Notes: a model not told the origin generated them from the letters alone. Positions 22,526 to 36,302 are shown, numbered from the stretch's first letter. The stretch: DNA of 64,000 bases from Ignelater luminosus (GCA_011009095.1 VTPC01002385.1:1-64000); one strand, 5' to 3'. Made by a program: numbers and translations.

Positions 22526-23360
22526 ATTATTAATTTTTTATGAAATATAAAAACTGTGCATATCATACATATCTTAGTAATCTTATAAATCTGTCTAAAC
22601 TAACATTTCAATACATTTCGAAATGGTTAATGCTATTATGAATATAACCAGATAAAAATCTAAAGATTAGTAAGTATATTAGTAACTCATTCAGTAAGCT
22701 GTCTAGAATTTAAAATGCTTATCACTTTGACGTACGACTACCTTTTTAATTCAATTTCATTATGAAATTGCTTTAACTTTAAAATTTATTGTGTGTATAC
22801 GGCTTAGAAGACAAATTGCCCACGGTACTCTTTGTAAGGTTAACATTCCAGTTAGCTTATTGGAAATGATCATATGCCCTTTTTTTCTTAAAAATATAGC
22901 AACAGAGAATACTCTATGTGCTAGTCTTCTCAAAGTCTGATAGTACAAAGATGCTTATTTCGATATTGTAACCATAACTATTTCAATGTTCGTCTTGCTG
23001 ATTTCGAGCCCAACAGTTGTATTTTTCAAACATTTATTTTTTAATCGAGGGCTTTGCTTTTGTGCAACCTAGCATGTTAGCATATCTGTCAAGAAATCTT
23101 TTGAAAGTCCAATTAGTAATAGATCTTTTAATCCAATAGCTTAATGAAAGACCGAAATCCAGTTCCATCCCAGCAAAGCAAATGGTATCTTCCTCCTGGC
23201 TAAACTTCAGCTTCTTTATTTCATTTATTGCCTACCGTAATATGCCAAGACCGAAATAAACGTTACCCAAATTCTTGGTCTAAAAAACTACTCAACAGTT
23301 GTACTTTAAAACTACCTGAAATGTAATGCATGAATATACTTATTATAATACCAGACAAGG
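22526..23360. other. Spacer upstream of deacetylase C
   Basis: AT-rich, no gene recognised. It separates the promoter of gene C from the BEL/Pao element. Confidence 0.4.
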
Positions 23361-23432
23361 TGTTTTATTTAATTGTCAGATAAATAAATGCATTTAAACA
23401 TTTAAATTAACTTTATTTTCACAGATCGTGAA
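23361..23432 (-). repeat. Terminal repeat at the 3' side of the BEL/Pao copy
   Basis: A 72-base block, directly repeated at 26946-27025. Integrase coding sequence runs straight into it, so the integrase end, polypurine tract and start of the 3' LTR were lost in one deletion. Confidence 0.65.
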
Positions 23433-26400
23433 ATCTCAGATGGATAACCACGCCTTGCTACAAAACGCCGTAAACAAGATGTAAAATTCTGAGTTGTTAA
23501 ATCTGACACTAATTCAAGGTGCACTGCCTTAACCGAAAAGCACACAAATAAACATATATATGCTTTACTAGTTTTTGCACCACGTCCTTTGCGGTCTTTA
23601 ACAGTAACTGGACCTGCATAATCAATACCCGTGGTACTAAATGGAGCTAACTGAGTAACACGACTCTTTGGAAGATCACTCATAAAAGCTTTACATGGTT
23701 TTGGATTATATTTTGCACATGCGATACAATTCCTAACAATATACTTTGCTAAGTTTAGACCACCGATAGGCCAAAAATTTTGTCTAACAGTATTCAACAA
23801 CAATTGAGCTCCTGTATGAAGTAATCTCTCATGTTCATATTTAAATATTAATTTGGTTAACATGTGTTTAGAGTCCAAAAGATATGGATATTTGGCATCA
23901 AAATCAATATCAGCGTTTTTTAATCTTTCCCCAACCCTAAGCAAATTATCACTATCATTAAATGGAGCAAGACTCTTAAATTTGGTCTTTACCTTATTAA
24001 ACTCCTTATTTTTTATATGCTGATATTCTGCTGAAAATGATTCAATTTGAGCAATTTTTACTAAACGTTTCATTGCACATTCTAATTCCTCTACAGTTAA
24101 AGGGCCCAATATTCTAGAGTTTTTAGCTTTTCTGAGATTCAAATAAAATCTAAAGCAATAAGCAACAACACGTTTTAACTTTAGTAGCTTAGAAAATCTT
24201 TCAAATATATTTAATTCAGATCTAACGCTAGTTACAAAAGAATTTATTGATGCTTCTCTCTTTAATTCGGGGATCTTATCCTTTGACAAAGGAATTTCTC
24301 TAGACTGCTTACTTTTATCAAAAGTCTTTAACCAAGGTGGACCTTTCCACCATAAACCATTATTAATAATTTCATAAGGCACAACACCTCTTGACACAAG
24401 ATCAGCAGGATTCTCCTTCGTGGAAACATAACCCCACTTATAATTAGTAGTAATCTCTTGAATTTGATTAACCCTATTTCCCACAAAGGTTTGCAATTTA
24501 TATGGTTCAGTGTTAATCCATTGCAAAACTACACTGGAATCAGACCATAAGAAACATTCGACTGATACATTAAGTGAATTAGTAACCTTATCGACTAACT
24601 TTGCTAAAAGTAAAGCTCCGCACAATTCTATACGGGGAATAGTTGTGGTCTTCAAAGGTGCCATCTTTGACTTAGCACAGAGCAAAGACACCTGTGATCC
24701 AGTATTATTTTTGGTACGCACATAAACACAAGCACCGTAAGCACGTTCAGAGGCATCGCAAAAGCCATGTACTTGTATATAAATATAATCAAATAAAACT
24801 ACATGCCGTGGAACTTGAAGTTGATTCAAAACATTCAAATTTTTACGGAACGTTATCCACTGAAATTTAATTTCATTTGGGACTTCATCATCCCAAGCAA
24901 TTTGCAAGCACCATAATCTCTGAATCATAATCTTTGCATATATAACACAGGGACTAATTAGTCCCAATGGATCATATACTTTTGCAATTTCTGATAGAAT
25001 ACTACGTTTGGTACATGTTATTTCAGTGATTTCTGCTATATGATAGGAAAAACTATCAGATTCCACTGACCACTGAATTCCCAATGTCTTAATATTTTTA
25101 TCTACAAAACTGATAACACTTATTGGATCATTATCATTTTACAATTCATTTAGAATGTCGGTATCATTTGATCTCCACTTCCGCAGCTCAAATTGAGCAG
25201 ATTTTAAAATTATGACTATTTCTTGGCAAGTTTTAATTGCCTCTTCTTTTGTATTAAATTAGATCATCGACATAAAAGTCATTAGAAATGACTTTTGAGG
25301 CAACAGGGTAATCAGTGTAAGATAATTTTGCTAATTCTTTAATGCAACGGATAGCAAGAAAGCGGGCACTAGTAGTGCCATATGTCACTGTATTCAAATT
25401 AAAAGCTTGTAAATCATCATTCGGATCGTTTCTCCAAATGATTCGTTAGAGTTGTTGATCATCGGGATGAATGAAGATTTGTCTATACATTTTACTTATA
25501 TCTGACGTAACAACATAATTATGCATACGAAATCTTAAAAGTATAGACACAATACAATTTTGAATGGTAGGACCTGTACATTGCAAATCATTTAATGAAT
25601 AACCTGAAGTTGATGGAGCCGAGCCATTGAAAACTACCCTTATTTTCGATGTTAAGCTGTCTTCTTTAAACACTGCATGATGCGGAAGAAAATATGTAGG
25701 CTTCTAAAGCAACTGACATATGCCCTAAATTCTGATATTCTTTCATAAAATTAATATAATCCGTTTTTAAATTTTCATTTTTATCAAACCGATTTTCCAG
25801 ACTCAAAAATCGTTTAATAGCTAATTCTTTAGAATCGCCCAATTTCTGAATACTTTCCTTGAACGGAATTCTAACTACAAAACGACCATCTTGATTTCTA
25901 ATCGTTGTGTGACAAAAATATTCTTCGCATTGTTTGTCATCATTAGATAATAATGGACTTACATTAACCTCTTCTAACAACCAAAATTTTGTAAATCATC
26001 ACAATTAATAAAGGATCCCAATGCTCCGTTGGTTGACCTAAAACCTCTAACGTTCTTAAATGTTTAAACAATGTATCTATCAAAGATAGGATTGATACCG
26101 CAGAATCTTTTACAACTGGTGATAGATTAAATAAAGCCCTTATGTGAGTATTGATTAGTAATCTTTTATTATTATATCTATTACACAATAGATCCCATGC
26201 AGTCTTATAATTCTCAGATGAAAATTCCAAAGATTGTATGATGTTAAGAGCATCAGCTTCCAATGAAGCTTTCAAATAATGAAACTTCTGAATCGAATTT
26301 ATAGAATCATTTAAATGAATCAGTGATTCAAATGTGTCTTTGAATGTAAGCCAGTTATCATAACTACCTTGGAATTTTGGGAGGTCGATTACTGGTAATT

Positions 26401-26870
26401 TAATATTATTTAGCAAGTTATTTGCAATGCCCCTAAAACTGTGTCTAGAGCAACAATGAGATTTACTTGAACTAGAACATGAGCGACTACGTGATTTATT
26501 ATTTGAGATTTGGCCACCTACATTTGCATTAAGCATTTTTTTTGTAATTGCATAATACTTATTGTATTTATCAGTGAACTCATCACGTTCCTTATAATGA
26601 CCCTCTAAAACATCATCTGGGGACAAGGATTCAATTTCTAATTGAATTCCTTCAAACTCATTATAAATTATTTCTAATTTATCGAGTCTATCTTGAAGCT
26701 CGATGATTAAATCATCATCGAGAGACGGATTAATTTTGAACGTATTATAAATTGGTACAACGTGTTTGACAAAATTAGTTAATTTATGGTTTACTCCCCC
26801 ACGTTTACGGGTTAACTCTCTAATCTCCGTTGTTTCAGGTATATTATTTATTACGGCTTCAAATTAAAAA
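23402..26870 (-). pseudogene. Broken gag-pol of the BEL/Pao element
   Basis: From right to left on the minus strand: a gag-like segment of the DUF1759 type (about 26870 to 25985) with LPKFQGSYDNWLTFKDTFE. It jumps without any zinc knuckle or protease into the start of the pol core (DDLQNFWLLEEV near 25970-25995). The reverse transcriptase follows, with IRVVFNGSAPS near 25620-25655, a TAA stop at 25446-25448 and the catalytic YVDDL at about 25259-25273. A frameshift just after that leads into a long open stretch (25084 to 23402) with the RNase H-like region (FCDASERAYGACVYVRTK) and an integrase with an H-H-C-C zinc site (HTGAQLLLN to CIACAKY) and the GIDYAGPV core. The integrase stops at GYPSEI where it runs into the terminal repeat. 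The gag start codon is also lost. Confidence 0.85.
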
Positions 26871-26945
26871 TGAGAAGATAGGGAATTAAGAAAGGATTTT
26901 TCAGTTACCAGATACTTAACGATGGACAGCCCTCAACAGGACCAA

Positions 26946-27025
26946 TGTTTTATTTAATTGTCAGATAAATAAATAGATAACTGCATTTAAACATTTAAAT
27001 TAACTTTATTTTTACACATCGTGAA
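26946..27025 (-). repeat. Terminal repeat at the 5' side of the BEL/Pao copy
   Basis: Direct copy of 23361-23432 with an extra block of about 8 bases (AGATAACT) next to a similar AGATAAAT. The true LTR probably extends to the right of 27025, but its far end cannot be set from this window. Confidence 0.6.
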
Positions 27026-30000
27026 TTCAACATAAAAAGCAACCGAAACGGATATTGACATTGGCATGTTTTGTTTTTAAAACAGTGCGCAGGTCCAACT
27101 TAAACATTACAAAATGAGATATTATCACAAGGCCTTTTGGGTTAACACCCGTGGAAGAAGAATTTCTGTAGACCCTACACAGGAGAGTCTCTATCTGCTT
27201 CAGTAATCTCCGCTTAGACAAATTGAATTGCAAGTCACCAGACCATGAAAAGAATTGTTATTCCTCACTAAAAAGTCCCTGTTTACCAACCATTATACCG
27301 TTATATAGCATGAGATCTCTTGTACTAAGCAGTAATGAGAAACTTAAAGGAATTTCTAAAATGGTTGTAGATGAGGTACATAAATAATGGACTCTGTAGA
27401 GTTTAAGTAATAATAAGTAAAGATCTACTGAATTGCTAAACACTAACCATGTAATTAATTAATTAACCCTTAATTGCTTTTATGGGAAGTTCCTTATCTC
27501 CAGTTTTTTCCTCTTTGTGAAAAACATCAAATTGACTTTCTTGGAATTAACTGTCAGTTTTGTATAACACTGCAGACTCTTTGATTAGTTCACTCAAGTT
27601 TTGAAGAACTTCTTTACAACCGTCACTACAAGATTTTCTAACAAACTTTAACAAACTAAGCAAACAAGTTCTTTGCAGAAATGTATCGAGTACGAATACC
27701 ACATAAGTAAAAAAAAGCACTCGTTTTTAAAGATAACGCTATAGATAGATACTTTGGACAGCTGATCAATTGAGACTAACCATCAACTCTATGTGGTCAA
27801 TATGATTTTATCCTTACAGAATAGCAGGGAATATAGAATCATCCTTACGAACAATGCCTATGGAACAAAACACTATGTTAGGGGCGATTGGGAGTAGTGT
27901 GGACATAAATATGGCAACTGTGAATATCGTTGTTAGAGCCTAACCGCGTTCTTGGAATTTTTGTCATTAATGATTTACATGACTGTTGCGGACGGTATCA
28001 ATAGGCTGGAAGTGGATAGTTACCATTGTGACAAGGCAGTCTTGTGTGGGATTTCTGTTAGGATTTGTAGCAAAAAAACGTTCTGTTTAGGTTTAAAAAT
28101 TTTGTGTTCTGATCATTAGACCATTTGGCTGTAGCAAATGAAATATTCTAGTCTTCTGAAATAACAAATTAATTTCGTCCGTTTGTGTTAGAACACAGGC
28201 AACAATCATGTTGATTAAATAGAACAAACTGAGCAGAAAGATTAAAAGTTGCCACATTGGTTCAAGTAGTACAGTGCAAGAATTGTATCCACTTCTTGAA
28301 ACACGTAACTTACGCACCCAAAAATGCTAGCCTCAAAGATTTCTGGACCGCCAGAAAGCTAAAACAACCACCAAACTAAAGAAACAAAAAATGTCCGCGT
28401 CTATCAATGAGTTACTGGAAGCTGAAAAGAAAATTACGAAGCTGAAAATAGATGCTACAAAAGAAGTTGTTTTGTTTCTAGAAATAAAGAAGAACAAAAG
28501 TGAAAAGTCTTGCTAAATATAATCTGAAGACAAGAACTAGGTCGAATGTCTAAAAAAGACTAGAACACTATCAAATTGAGGTTGAAGACATTATTCTGCT
28601 CTGCTTTGCAGCAAACAGGTTATTTAAATATTGCGTGGGCAAAGTAAAAGCTAAAATTTTCTGTTAGTCTCTTAAGAAAGAAAGGGAGGAATTACTACTT
28701 TTTTGATGTCTCAGACAATTCAGGTGTTGAAAGACAAGATATTGTTTCGTTCTATGATTCCTCATGGATTCCCTAACAAAGAGATTGGGGGGGCCTTTCC
28801 ATTTAGAAATTTGTTTTGATGCCTATAATAGGCACATTAAGCAAAAAACCGGGTATCACTATTGCTTTCTTGAGGTGGAAATCCGATATAGTTGTTGGTA
28901 GCGTAGCATGTCATTAGAACTTTATTCAACTGTTTGCCAACTGTTGAGTTTGCTGAATGCACCAATTAATGCGATTTGAGAAAAAGATGTCCTGATTATG
29001 TAGCTTTGTTCTTGTTTACCAAATACTTCAAGAGCAACCTCTTTTTAAAATTACATTTTTTCAATCTCTATGAACAAAAAGTGTATGGCAGTCTCGGCTG
29101 ACTTCTCTATCTGGTAATAATCAAAGGGTAAAATGGATAAAAGGTGTAATTTTAAATAAGATTCTTTCAAATCTTCTCTTTCTATTTTCATAAATACACA
29201 TAGCATCTTCATCATTAGTCTATTGCGTTTATCTTCGTTCGATTCAAACCAGATTTACACTTACCGCGTTCATAAATCATTTCTTTCAAACATGTTACAC
29301 ATCCCTTTCATCTATGTACTCGACTCCTCAATTATATGTTGTAAAAGTTGCATAGGTAGAGTAACTATTGATGTATTCAACGATGTATCCTGATACTAAT
29401 AGGCTTGAATGTCCTCTCAGTATCATATCATTAAAATACACCACTATGGGGCTTTTCCAAAACACAGAAACGTATGCAACGGGACATATATCTATGCACT
29501 ACCTCTACATCATCACTATTTTTAAGAGGCAATACTTTACCAAGGCACAAAGCCTGAATTAATTTAGTTACGGTTAAATCAGTTTTTGTTGTTGTTGATA
29601 CTGCTACTATTTAGCCCAAAATAGTAAAAGAAATAAGCCTGGTGGCTAGCTCAAAGACGGAGACGGGTAGCTCCAATCGGTTACTGAAATGTACTTCAGT
29701 CGCTGTACAACCAAATAGAATTTAAGTCAAGATTCTTAATAAATTCAGAGCAAGCTTAGGGAGCTCAATACTTGCTTCGGGCCTGGTATCAGTTACTTAA
29801 AATCCTTGAAGTTCCAATAATTACGTTCTCACTAGACTGCTTCCTGGTTCTTCTTGAGATAAACACAAAACGGTACATCTACTTTTTGGAATGTTGAAAC
29901 AAGCTTTTCTATCACATACCATTACCGGAGAAGTTCACAGAATCTTGAATTAGCCAATGTGCTGTTGATATCAGCAGAGATTTCAAGGAAAATTTAAATT

Positions 30001-32865
30001 TAATTTTATGGACTATAAATACAATTTCTGAGAATTCAAATACTTCTTATTGCACATAGCATTTTCGTTTTCTATTTATTTTTATAAATTCTTGTCTCTT
30101 GTTTGTTTATTTTGTTTTAAAACAATAAAACTATACATTAATATTAAAAAAAAGGAGAGAACACAAGACACAGCCTAGTAAGTATGCACAGTCTTAATAT
30201 TTCTATCAAAGTTAAAGTCAAAACTTTCCAGAAAATACGGACTGTAAATAAACTTTTATTTGTTTATTACAAAACAGCTTATAGGATTTTCCTTGTCAGT
30301 AGGTATGTCATTGAAAAATATACAACAGGAAACAATTTCTCAAGTACTCAAACAAGCTTACATTTTATCAATAATTCAATCTTACATTTTCTGATAAATT
30401 TAATGTTTTTAATCTTGGATATCAGCAAAACGTTTAAAGTTTATATATATTTTAATTATTAGAATTTTTTTATCTGAATCAAAGGTTATTTGGGTTACCT
30501 GGAATTAAATTAGATTAAATTGACAATACTAGGCTAAAGGAAAAGTACCTGACAATAATTAAAGTCTGGATAATGCGAGAGTGCTAGTTACTCTCTTAAA
30601 GTAATACTGAAAGTTTAATTTAAATTCTTACCTTATTTTTTAGGTATTACAGAAATAAGGAATTCTAAATTAAATTTGATATCTTAAATACAATATACTT
30701 CAGCAGAACATTATATAAGGAAATGGTTCTAACTTTTGTTACAAATATTCGTACTAGTTTTCAAAACACCCTGTACAACAAATTAGCTTTAAGTGTGATC
30801 CAGAACTGTGTTATGCAAACTACGCCCTTTGTTTCAAACATATTTTTATTTGTTTTAATTTATTTATTAATAAAAAATAGGAAATGCTACTTGAACAATT
30901 CCTTAAAAGCTGATTATTATGTAGTGGTTGCCAAATTGCGCAATCTGGAGCTAAAAATACAAGGAAAAATTCTTTTAAAGTAGGTTGCATATTTGTATAC
31001 TTACTTTATCTTAAGATTTAATCTTTCTTTGTGGAAATTATTGCAAAACAACAACATAACATTGCATTCGCACAGCGCTTAAAAGTAAATAATTGCAGTA
31101 AAGAATTGCAAAATCATCTTTTACGTATAAAATGAGTTGCAGTTGCAGCAAGGAATTATAAGATTGCTATTTATGTATAGTACTAATTATATAATAACTC
31201 ATTTGAGAATTACACCGTTATGGTATTTGTTATTGTTAGTGGTCAAGAGTCGAAAAGGTCAAATTCCATCTATTTAAAACTATTCTTTAAATTGACAGAG
31301 ATGGTACTTTTTAGAGGGTTTGTTTAAAGAAGTTTTTGAAAATGAAGAATAATCAGAACTGTAAGAAAGTTAATGAGACATGCGTCATATTTAGTGAAAA
31401 ACACAGAACAGCCTTTCTTACTCTTAACTATAGTTAATATTGCTGATAATAGTGTTGATCTATTGGGATAAATAGAAACGAGAAACGCTTTGTTTGGCAC
31501 GGAAAGAAAAAAGAGGACAGTCAAAACTTTGAAACTCTCACTTCGAGCTTTTTTCTTCAATCACCTTCGCTCCTATGCTAAGATGGAGCAGTGAGTTAAA
31601 GCTTTGCCTAAGACTTTTATCTGAACCGTAATCGATATTGATTTATCATTTTTGACACCGCATTGCCATATGTGATGTTCGACCTTAATAAAAGATAAAG
31701 GGGAATCTGGTCCACCTGGACCACTTTTACCCTGTGTACTATTTTCTGTATTCGACCTCCAGTGCTTAGTAAAAAAGCAAAACAAAAAACGTCGAGCGCC
31801 TCTCAGCGATCCTTTTCGAATCGATAACTCAACACCACAATGGCTTCTCTAAATTATCTACACACTACACCAGTAACTTTCGTAATATACTAGCTATTTC
31901 TCATCCACACTCTTTCCAAACTACGAGTGACAGTTACCGGTCACATTCGGAAGATTCAAGGATTACGTTTTCAGGTCGTTTATTCTCACTAAGGTTTCCC
32001 ATGCGATGAAGATCAATGCCAAAACGGTAATTTTCACAAACATTTTGCCCAATTATTCCAGAAATCCAGCACAGTCGTAACGGATTACAAATGTATTACG
32101 ATTTAAAGTTGGTTGGTTGGGCGTAGGTAAAAATAATTTAAAAAATAGGGCACTATCGTTTAGTCCTTCTCTTATCTTAGTCAGGAAAAGGCAAAATATT
32201 TATTTGTGAGCTGTGCATGTCTTCACTGCAGCGTATAACGTTGATTTGACTACATAGATCGTGTAGTATACGGTGGAGTTTATTTATCTTTGTTCTTTAC
32301 AGTCCTGTACCCTTCCTATCTGTGGTCTTGATATATCTTTATGAGTATTTGAGTGTTTTATATCTAGATTACGATTAGACGACCCACGTAAAATGGTTGG
32401 TTTCTTACAGTTGGAGAACCGTTCAGTACGCTTATTCTCCTCCTGGATATCAAATAGGTTTGTCTTGTTTTTTGTGTTCTTTCCATTTTACGATTGGGTT
32501 CTTATATTGAGAGCTGATATGGGTTTTTGCAGTTTTGCTTCCTATTCCCATTCAGATTTTGCTGCTAATTCATGCTCACTGCTACTGAATGTGTCCCAGT
32601 CCTTTTTCCTGAACATAAGTTCAGTTTTGAGCAAACTATATCTAATTGCTATTACATCATTTATACTTTCTTAATAAAACTTTGACGTTTAGGGTGTTTT
32701 CTTTCAGTAAGTGAGTGTACAGTTCTGCGCATAGGGTTTTTTACAAAATCCATCGCAATAAACTGCATCTGAAAACACAGCGACCTATTTCGTGCTAGTG
32801 TCTCTCAACTAATGTTCATTTTAAACCACAGAGTTTAAAAGTAAAAGCTTTTCAAAGTATCCGAA
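27026..32865. other. Long region without a convincing gene
   Basis: No host gene recognised. The minus strand at 27027-27233 encodes a stretch with STGVNPKGLVIISHF that resembles the SVNPxKT block of non-LTR reverse transcriptases, but the match is short. The plus strand at about 28394-28500 opens with MSASINELLEAEKK and then meets stops; it may be a dead gene copy of unknown origin. The rest is AT-rich with chance open frames. Confidence 0.35.
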
Positions 32866-32899
32866 GGTGTATGCAGGGCGTGCAAATGAAGCAACTTGC

Positions 32900-33048
32900 C
32901 GTAGACACCGAGGTTACTAAGCGCTGGCACAGTGGAGAATAAGACAACTGAAACTGACGTTAAACGTATCACTCATCACCCTGTTTACCCCACGAGGGTG
33001 CCTTAGAGAATTCTGCAATAAGTGCCAAATATCCTAGAGCAGAACTTG
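32900..33048 (+). repeat. Direct repeat, left copy, inside the hAT-like element
   Basis: Matches 33609-33755 in the same orientation, for example in GAATAAGACAACTGAAA followed by TGAC/TGACATTAAAC and in the end block GTGCCAAATAT. The right copy carries the element terminus CCCCGGCCCTG; in the left copy the corresponding bases read AGAGCAGAACTTG. Confidence 0.65.
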
Positions 33049-33118
33049 ATGTGAAGATTTTTCTATATTTCGAATGGTATGAAGTAAGTAATTCGTACTT
33101 TCAAGCTAATATTCTTTT

Positions 33119-33608
33119 GGTTATTTAGTGTTTACGAGCGTATTTTCAGCGTTTTTCTAAAATTTCCAAGCGTTCTATCCACAATATTCAGACATCTAAT
33201 AACAATATCTGTGTAAGTCCCTAATTTTGATCTGCAACTTTATAGTTCTGCACTTTGGACAGCATGACGTAATTTATAATTTGAAACTAATAAGTTTTGG
33301 TTATTTAGTGTCTACGAGTGTTTAGAGCAAATTTCCAGCGTTCTTTCACAGGATTTTCAGGCATTTAATAACATTATGAAAACCCATATCTGTAAGTCCC
33401 TAAATTCGATTTGTAACTTTATAGTTTTGTGACTTCTAGACTTTTTTTACAATTAGTGTAGTGCCATGGATTATCTAAAGACCTTTTTACGTTGGTTATT
33501 TAGTCTCTATGAGTGTTTAGAGTAACTTTTCATCGTTTTTCCCAGAATTCTCAGACATTACTAATAATATCATAAAAGCATTATATGAATGTAAGCCTCT
33601 AAGTGCCC
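33119..33608 (+). repeat. Tandem repeats of about 180-195 bases
   Basis: Each unit starts GGTTATTTAGT-T-TA-GAG and contains a CAGCGTT or CATCGTT block, then TTCAGGCAT or TTCAGACAT, AATAACA or AATAATA, and TGTAAGTCC or TGTAAGCC. Units begin at 33119, 33299 and 33494; the third is partial. Periods are 180 and 195 bases. Confidence 0.8.
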
Positions 33609-33755
33609 ATAGGCACCGCGATGATTAGACGCTGTGCAGTGGCGAATAAGACAACTGAAATTGACATTAAACACACCACGCACAATCGGGCTTTCTACAC
33701 GAAAACACCTTAAGAAATTTTGCCATAGGCACCAAATACTCTTGCCCCGGCCCTG
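33609..33755 (+). repeat. Direct repeat, right copy, inside the hAT-like element
   Basis: Second copy of the segment at 32900-33048, ending at the element terminus. The two copies bracket the tandem repeats. Confidence 0.65.
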
Positions 33756-33763
33756 GGTGTATA

Positions 33764-36300
33764 TAAGAAGGAGCATAATGGACTTGAACCGAGTAAAAAA
33801 GTCCAAGTTTGGGTAGTATTTAAACTAAAAAGTGTGTTAATTGTAAAATGTGAGATTCAAAAATTATTGGGTTATTAAATTACACTTTTGTGTCTCAGGT
33901 CTTAGATTCTGAGATTTTTCAGGCGGAAAATATTTGTGAAAAGATGTTATGTTGCAGAAGGAATGTAAAGCAGTCGGTTGGGTGCGATCACGACGAGTTG
34001 CATGTTAAAAAGTTTCTACTGGAGGTTAAGCTATCTTTGGGTTAGGTTCAATTCTAGTTGACGGAGAAAATGATAATGATGAGTCATGAAACAGCAACAA
34101 TAATTAATGGTTGTTCATTTTGGTTTTGTTTTGCTATTAACATCAAGATTTTTTGATTTTGACGATATAATGAAAGCTAATTGATGTCATCTTCTAGGAA
34201 TGATCTAAGAACTATTCTAAATATAGTCAATTTAAAAACTTCTCTTTAAAATATTTAAAGTAGAGGATGAACCCTAAGTTCAAAACTCTTCTCTTATGTA
34301 AAATTCGATTCAAACAAATTGACGACGCAACGTATTCTAGCATTCAGTCACATAATCGATACTTATCGAGCTATTGAGAAGTCTTACGTCATTTTTGGTT
34401 TTAAAGTTCTTAGTGCATTACATTATTAAATATCTAAGGCTTATAAAGAATTATAGATTATTTAAAGATAATCGCAGCTAGATTTCTGCAAAACTTTTTG
34501 TAGGATTTACTGTAATCTCTTGTTGTTAGTTGTATTAATTGCTACGTAACCGTCAAAGCAAAAGTCAAGTACAATATACGTAAAAATGAATCATACTTGC
34601 TCATAATTTAATGAAAACAGTGTTATTTTACCTACTCTGATAGCATTATTTATATTTGCACGTGGTAACAAACTGGTGACGGTTGTTTGTGAATGTTGCA
34701 TGGTTTGTTATTTGTGATTCTGAATAGTTTAAAAGAAAAAGAAACGAATTTCTAATCTTTTAAGGAAAATATTTTTAAATTCTTTTAATAGAAATCTAGA
34801 TTAAGTATCTTATACAAAACTATTTTGCAGATGAATATAGGAATTAATAAAAACACAAAAATCATACCCTACAGTAGTAAATTCCAAATTAAGGCTCTTC
34901 TAAAGAAAAGTTGTTGTTTGTACGTGTATGAAATGTTCAAAAAAATATTTAATTTTCATTTTGTAAAGTGAAACACACATTAAAAATATAAATGCGCAAT
35001 TAGTGATTTACATCTTATAATAATAATAAGAACAATCCATTGATTTTCCTTCTAGGATTTTACCAAAGTTAGTTATCACTCATGAATATGAAACTGTTGA
35101 TTTGCTTTAGAATCTTCTTCATATTTGGGTTTGCAAAAGATCGTCCGAATCTTTCTCCCGTGTGAGAAGCATATTTGAACAATTTGAACAAATTGAGGAA
35201 AATTTGCAAAAGATCTTGTAAAACTTATCTAAACTTGAGACTCACTGCAAATATAAGAAATTTGAAAAACAAGTTGCCAAACAAATTTCCAATGCTGATG
35301 GTACTTTTGTTTTTAAATATTTAATTTTGCCAAAAAGCAAGAAGTGCTAAGACAGTATAGCTATAAGATTTCTGATGGACAGTGACAATTTAACAAAAAT
35401 CTTGTTCAAGGCCCTTTTTTATAGAAATAGAAAGATATAAACTGAATTGCAAACTAACAATTAGAACAATATAATGAAAAAGCAAAATAATAAAAAGTGA
35501 AATTCAAATCATGAACACTAAACACTGTAAATATTCCAAAAGGTTAACAAAAACAAAGCAAAAATTAAACAATCACTTTTGTGAAATAAGGAATTAAACG
35601 GAAAATTAAACTTCAATTTCTTATCACCACAAATAAAAAAATTATAACCATAAACGCGTTAATGCAACGCTGATATCAATAAACCAATAACTGCACGTAC
35701 TACTAATTAGTTGCATTTTCCTCTATTATCGTGCAATTATTCTCAGTTAACTCCTTATTGTTTAATTTAATTCATAACAAATCTGCTACAAATCGTTCGC
35801 TTTTATAAATCAAAACAACAAAAAATTCAAATCTTTTTTACGAATTGTCCCTCAATGCATGCATTTTCAAGTTTATAGCATGTACTTATTATAATAGTAT
35901 CAGTTTGTAACGGTGATTTATTGTTCTTTCCCATTACACGAAAATTGGCTTTTTGCGCTTTCGGGGGTTTCAGTAGTTTCTTACTTTGGTACAAAAGAAA
36001 ACCCTTGATCACAAAACATTGTAATTAGGAATGTTGGGTTACGAATTTTATTAGTCTGGGTGCACATTTCTCTTGTTTTCAGTTTGAAACATTTTCCGAA
36101 TTTCATAACTTCTAGGGCAGGTGAAACGCTGGGTATATTTATATGAAATATTGAAGTTTAATTCTTCGCAATAGAAATTTAACTGTCTATTATATTTTTT
36201 CCCGTTAGGGGTGTTATATTCTAGAATTTCTGGGTTAGAAGGGTTATGAATAGATGTTCTTCCTAATTTGGATGGTGATTCTTTTTATCCGCTTGAAGGT
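33764..36300. other. AT-rich stretch without recognisable gene
   Basis: No protein family or terminal repeat recognised. A short local duplication around AATTTGAACAATTTGAACAA (about 35174-35195) is the only repeat noticed. The last 250 bases become T-rich on the plus strand, as does the DNA on the other side of mariner 1. Confidence 0.4.
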
Positions 36301-36302
36301 TA

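Larger units (their letters stand above)
23361..27025 (-). mobile_element. Deleted BEL/Pao LTR retrotransposon
   Basis: The unit reads on the minus strand from a terminal repeat at 26946-27025 through gag-like, reverse transcriptase, RNase H and integrase remains to a second terminal repeat at 23361-23432. The repeats carry TGTCAGATAAATAAAT (plus strand) and probably represent the end of the LTR. The right-hand repeat is followed inward (minus strand) by TTGGTCCTGTTGAGGGC, where a primer-binding site would lie. The protease region and the end of the integrase with most of the 3' LTR are missing. The copy cannot move by itself. Confidence 0.8.
32874..33755. mobile_element. Non-autonomous hAT-like element
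   Basis: The 882-base unit begins CAGGGCGTGC and ends CCCCGGCCCTG, the CAGGG...CCCTG form usual for hAT transposons. It is flanked by GGTGTATG on the left (32866-32873) and GGTGTATA on the right (33756-33763), a 7 of 8 match at the 8-base length expected for a hAT target duplication. It encodes no transposase. Inside are two direct copies of a terminal segment and a run of about 190-base tandem repeats. Confidence 0.7.

Noticed and set aside
27027..27233. Minus-strand stretch with STGVNPKGLVIISHF as a non-LTR reverse transcriptase fragment
   Set aside because: It resembles the SVNPxKT block, but no second block of the family was found on either side.
28394..28500. Plus-strand stretch starting MSASINELLEAEKK, reminiscent of the vacuolar ATPase G subunit N-terminus
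   Set aside because: Only about a dozen residues fit, the following sequence does not, and stops appear soon after. Too weak to name.
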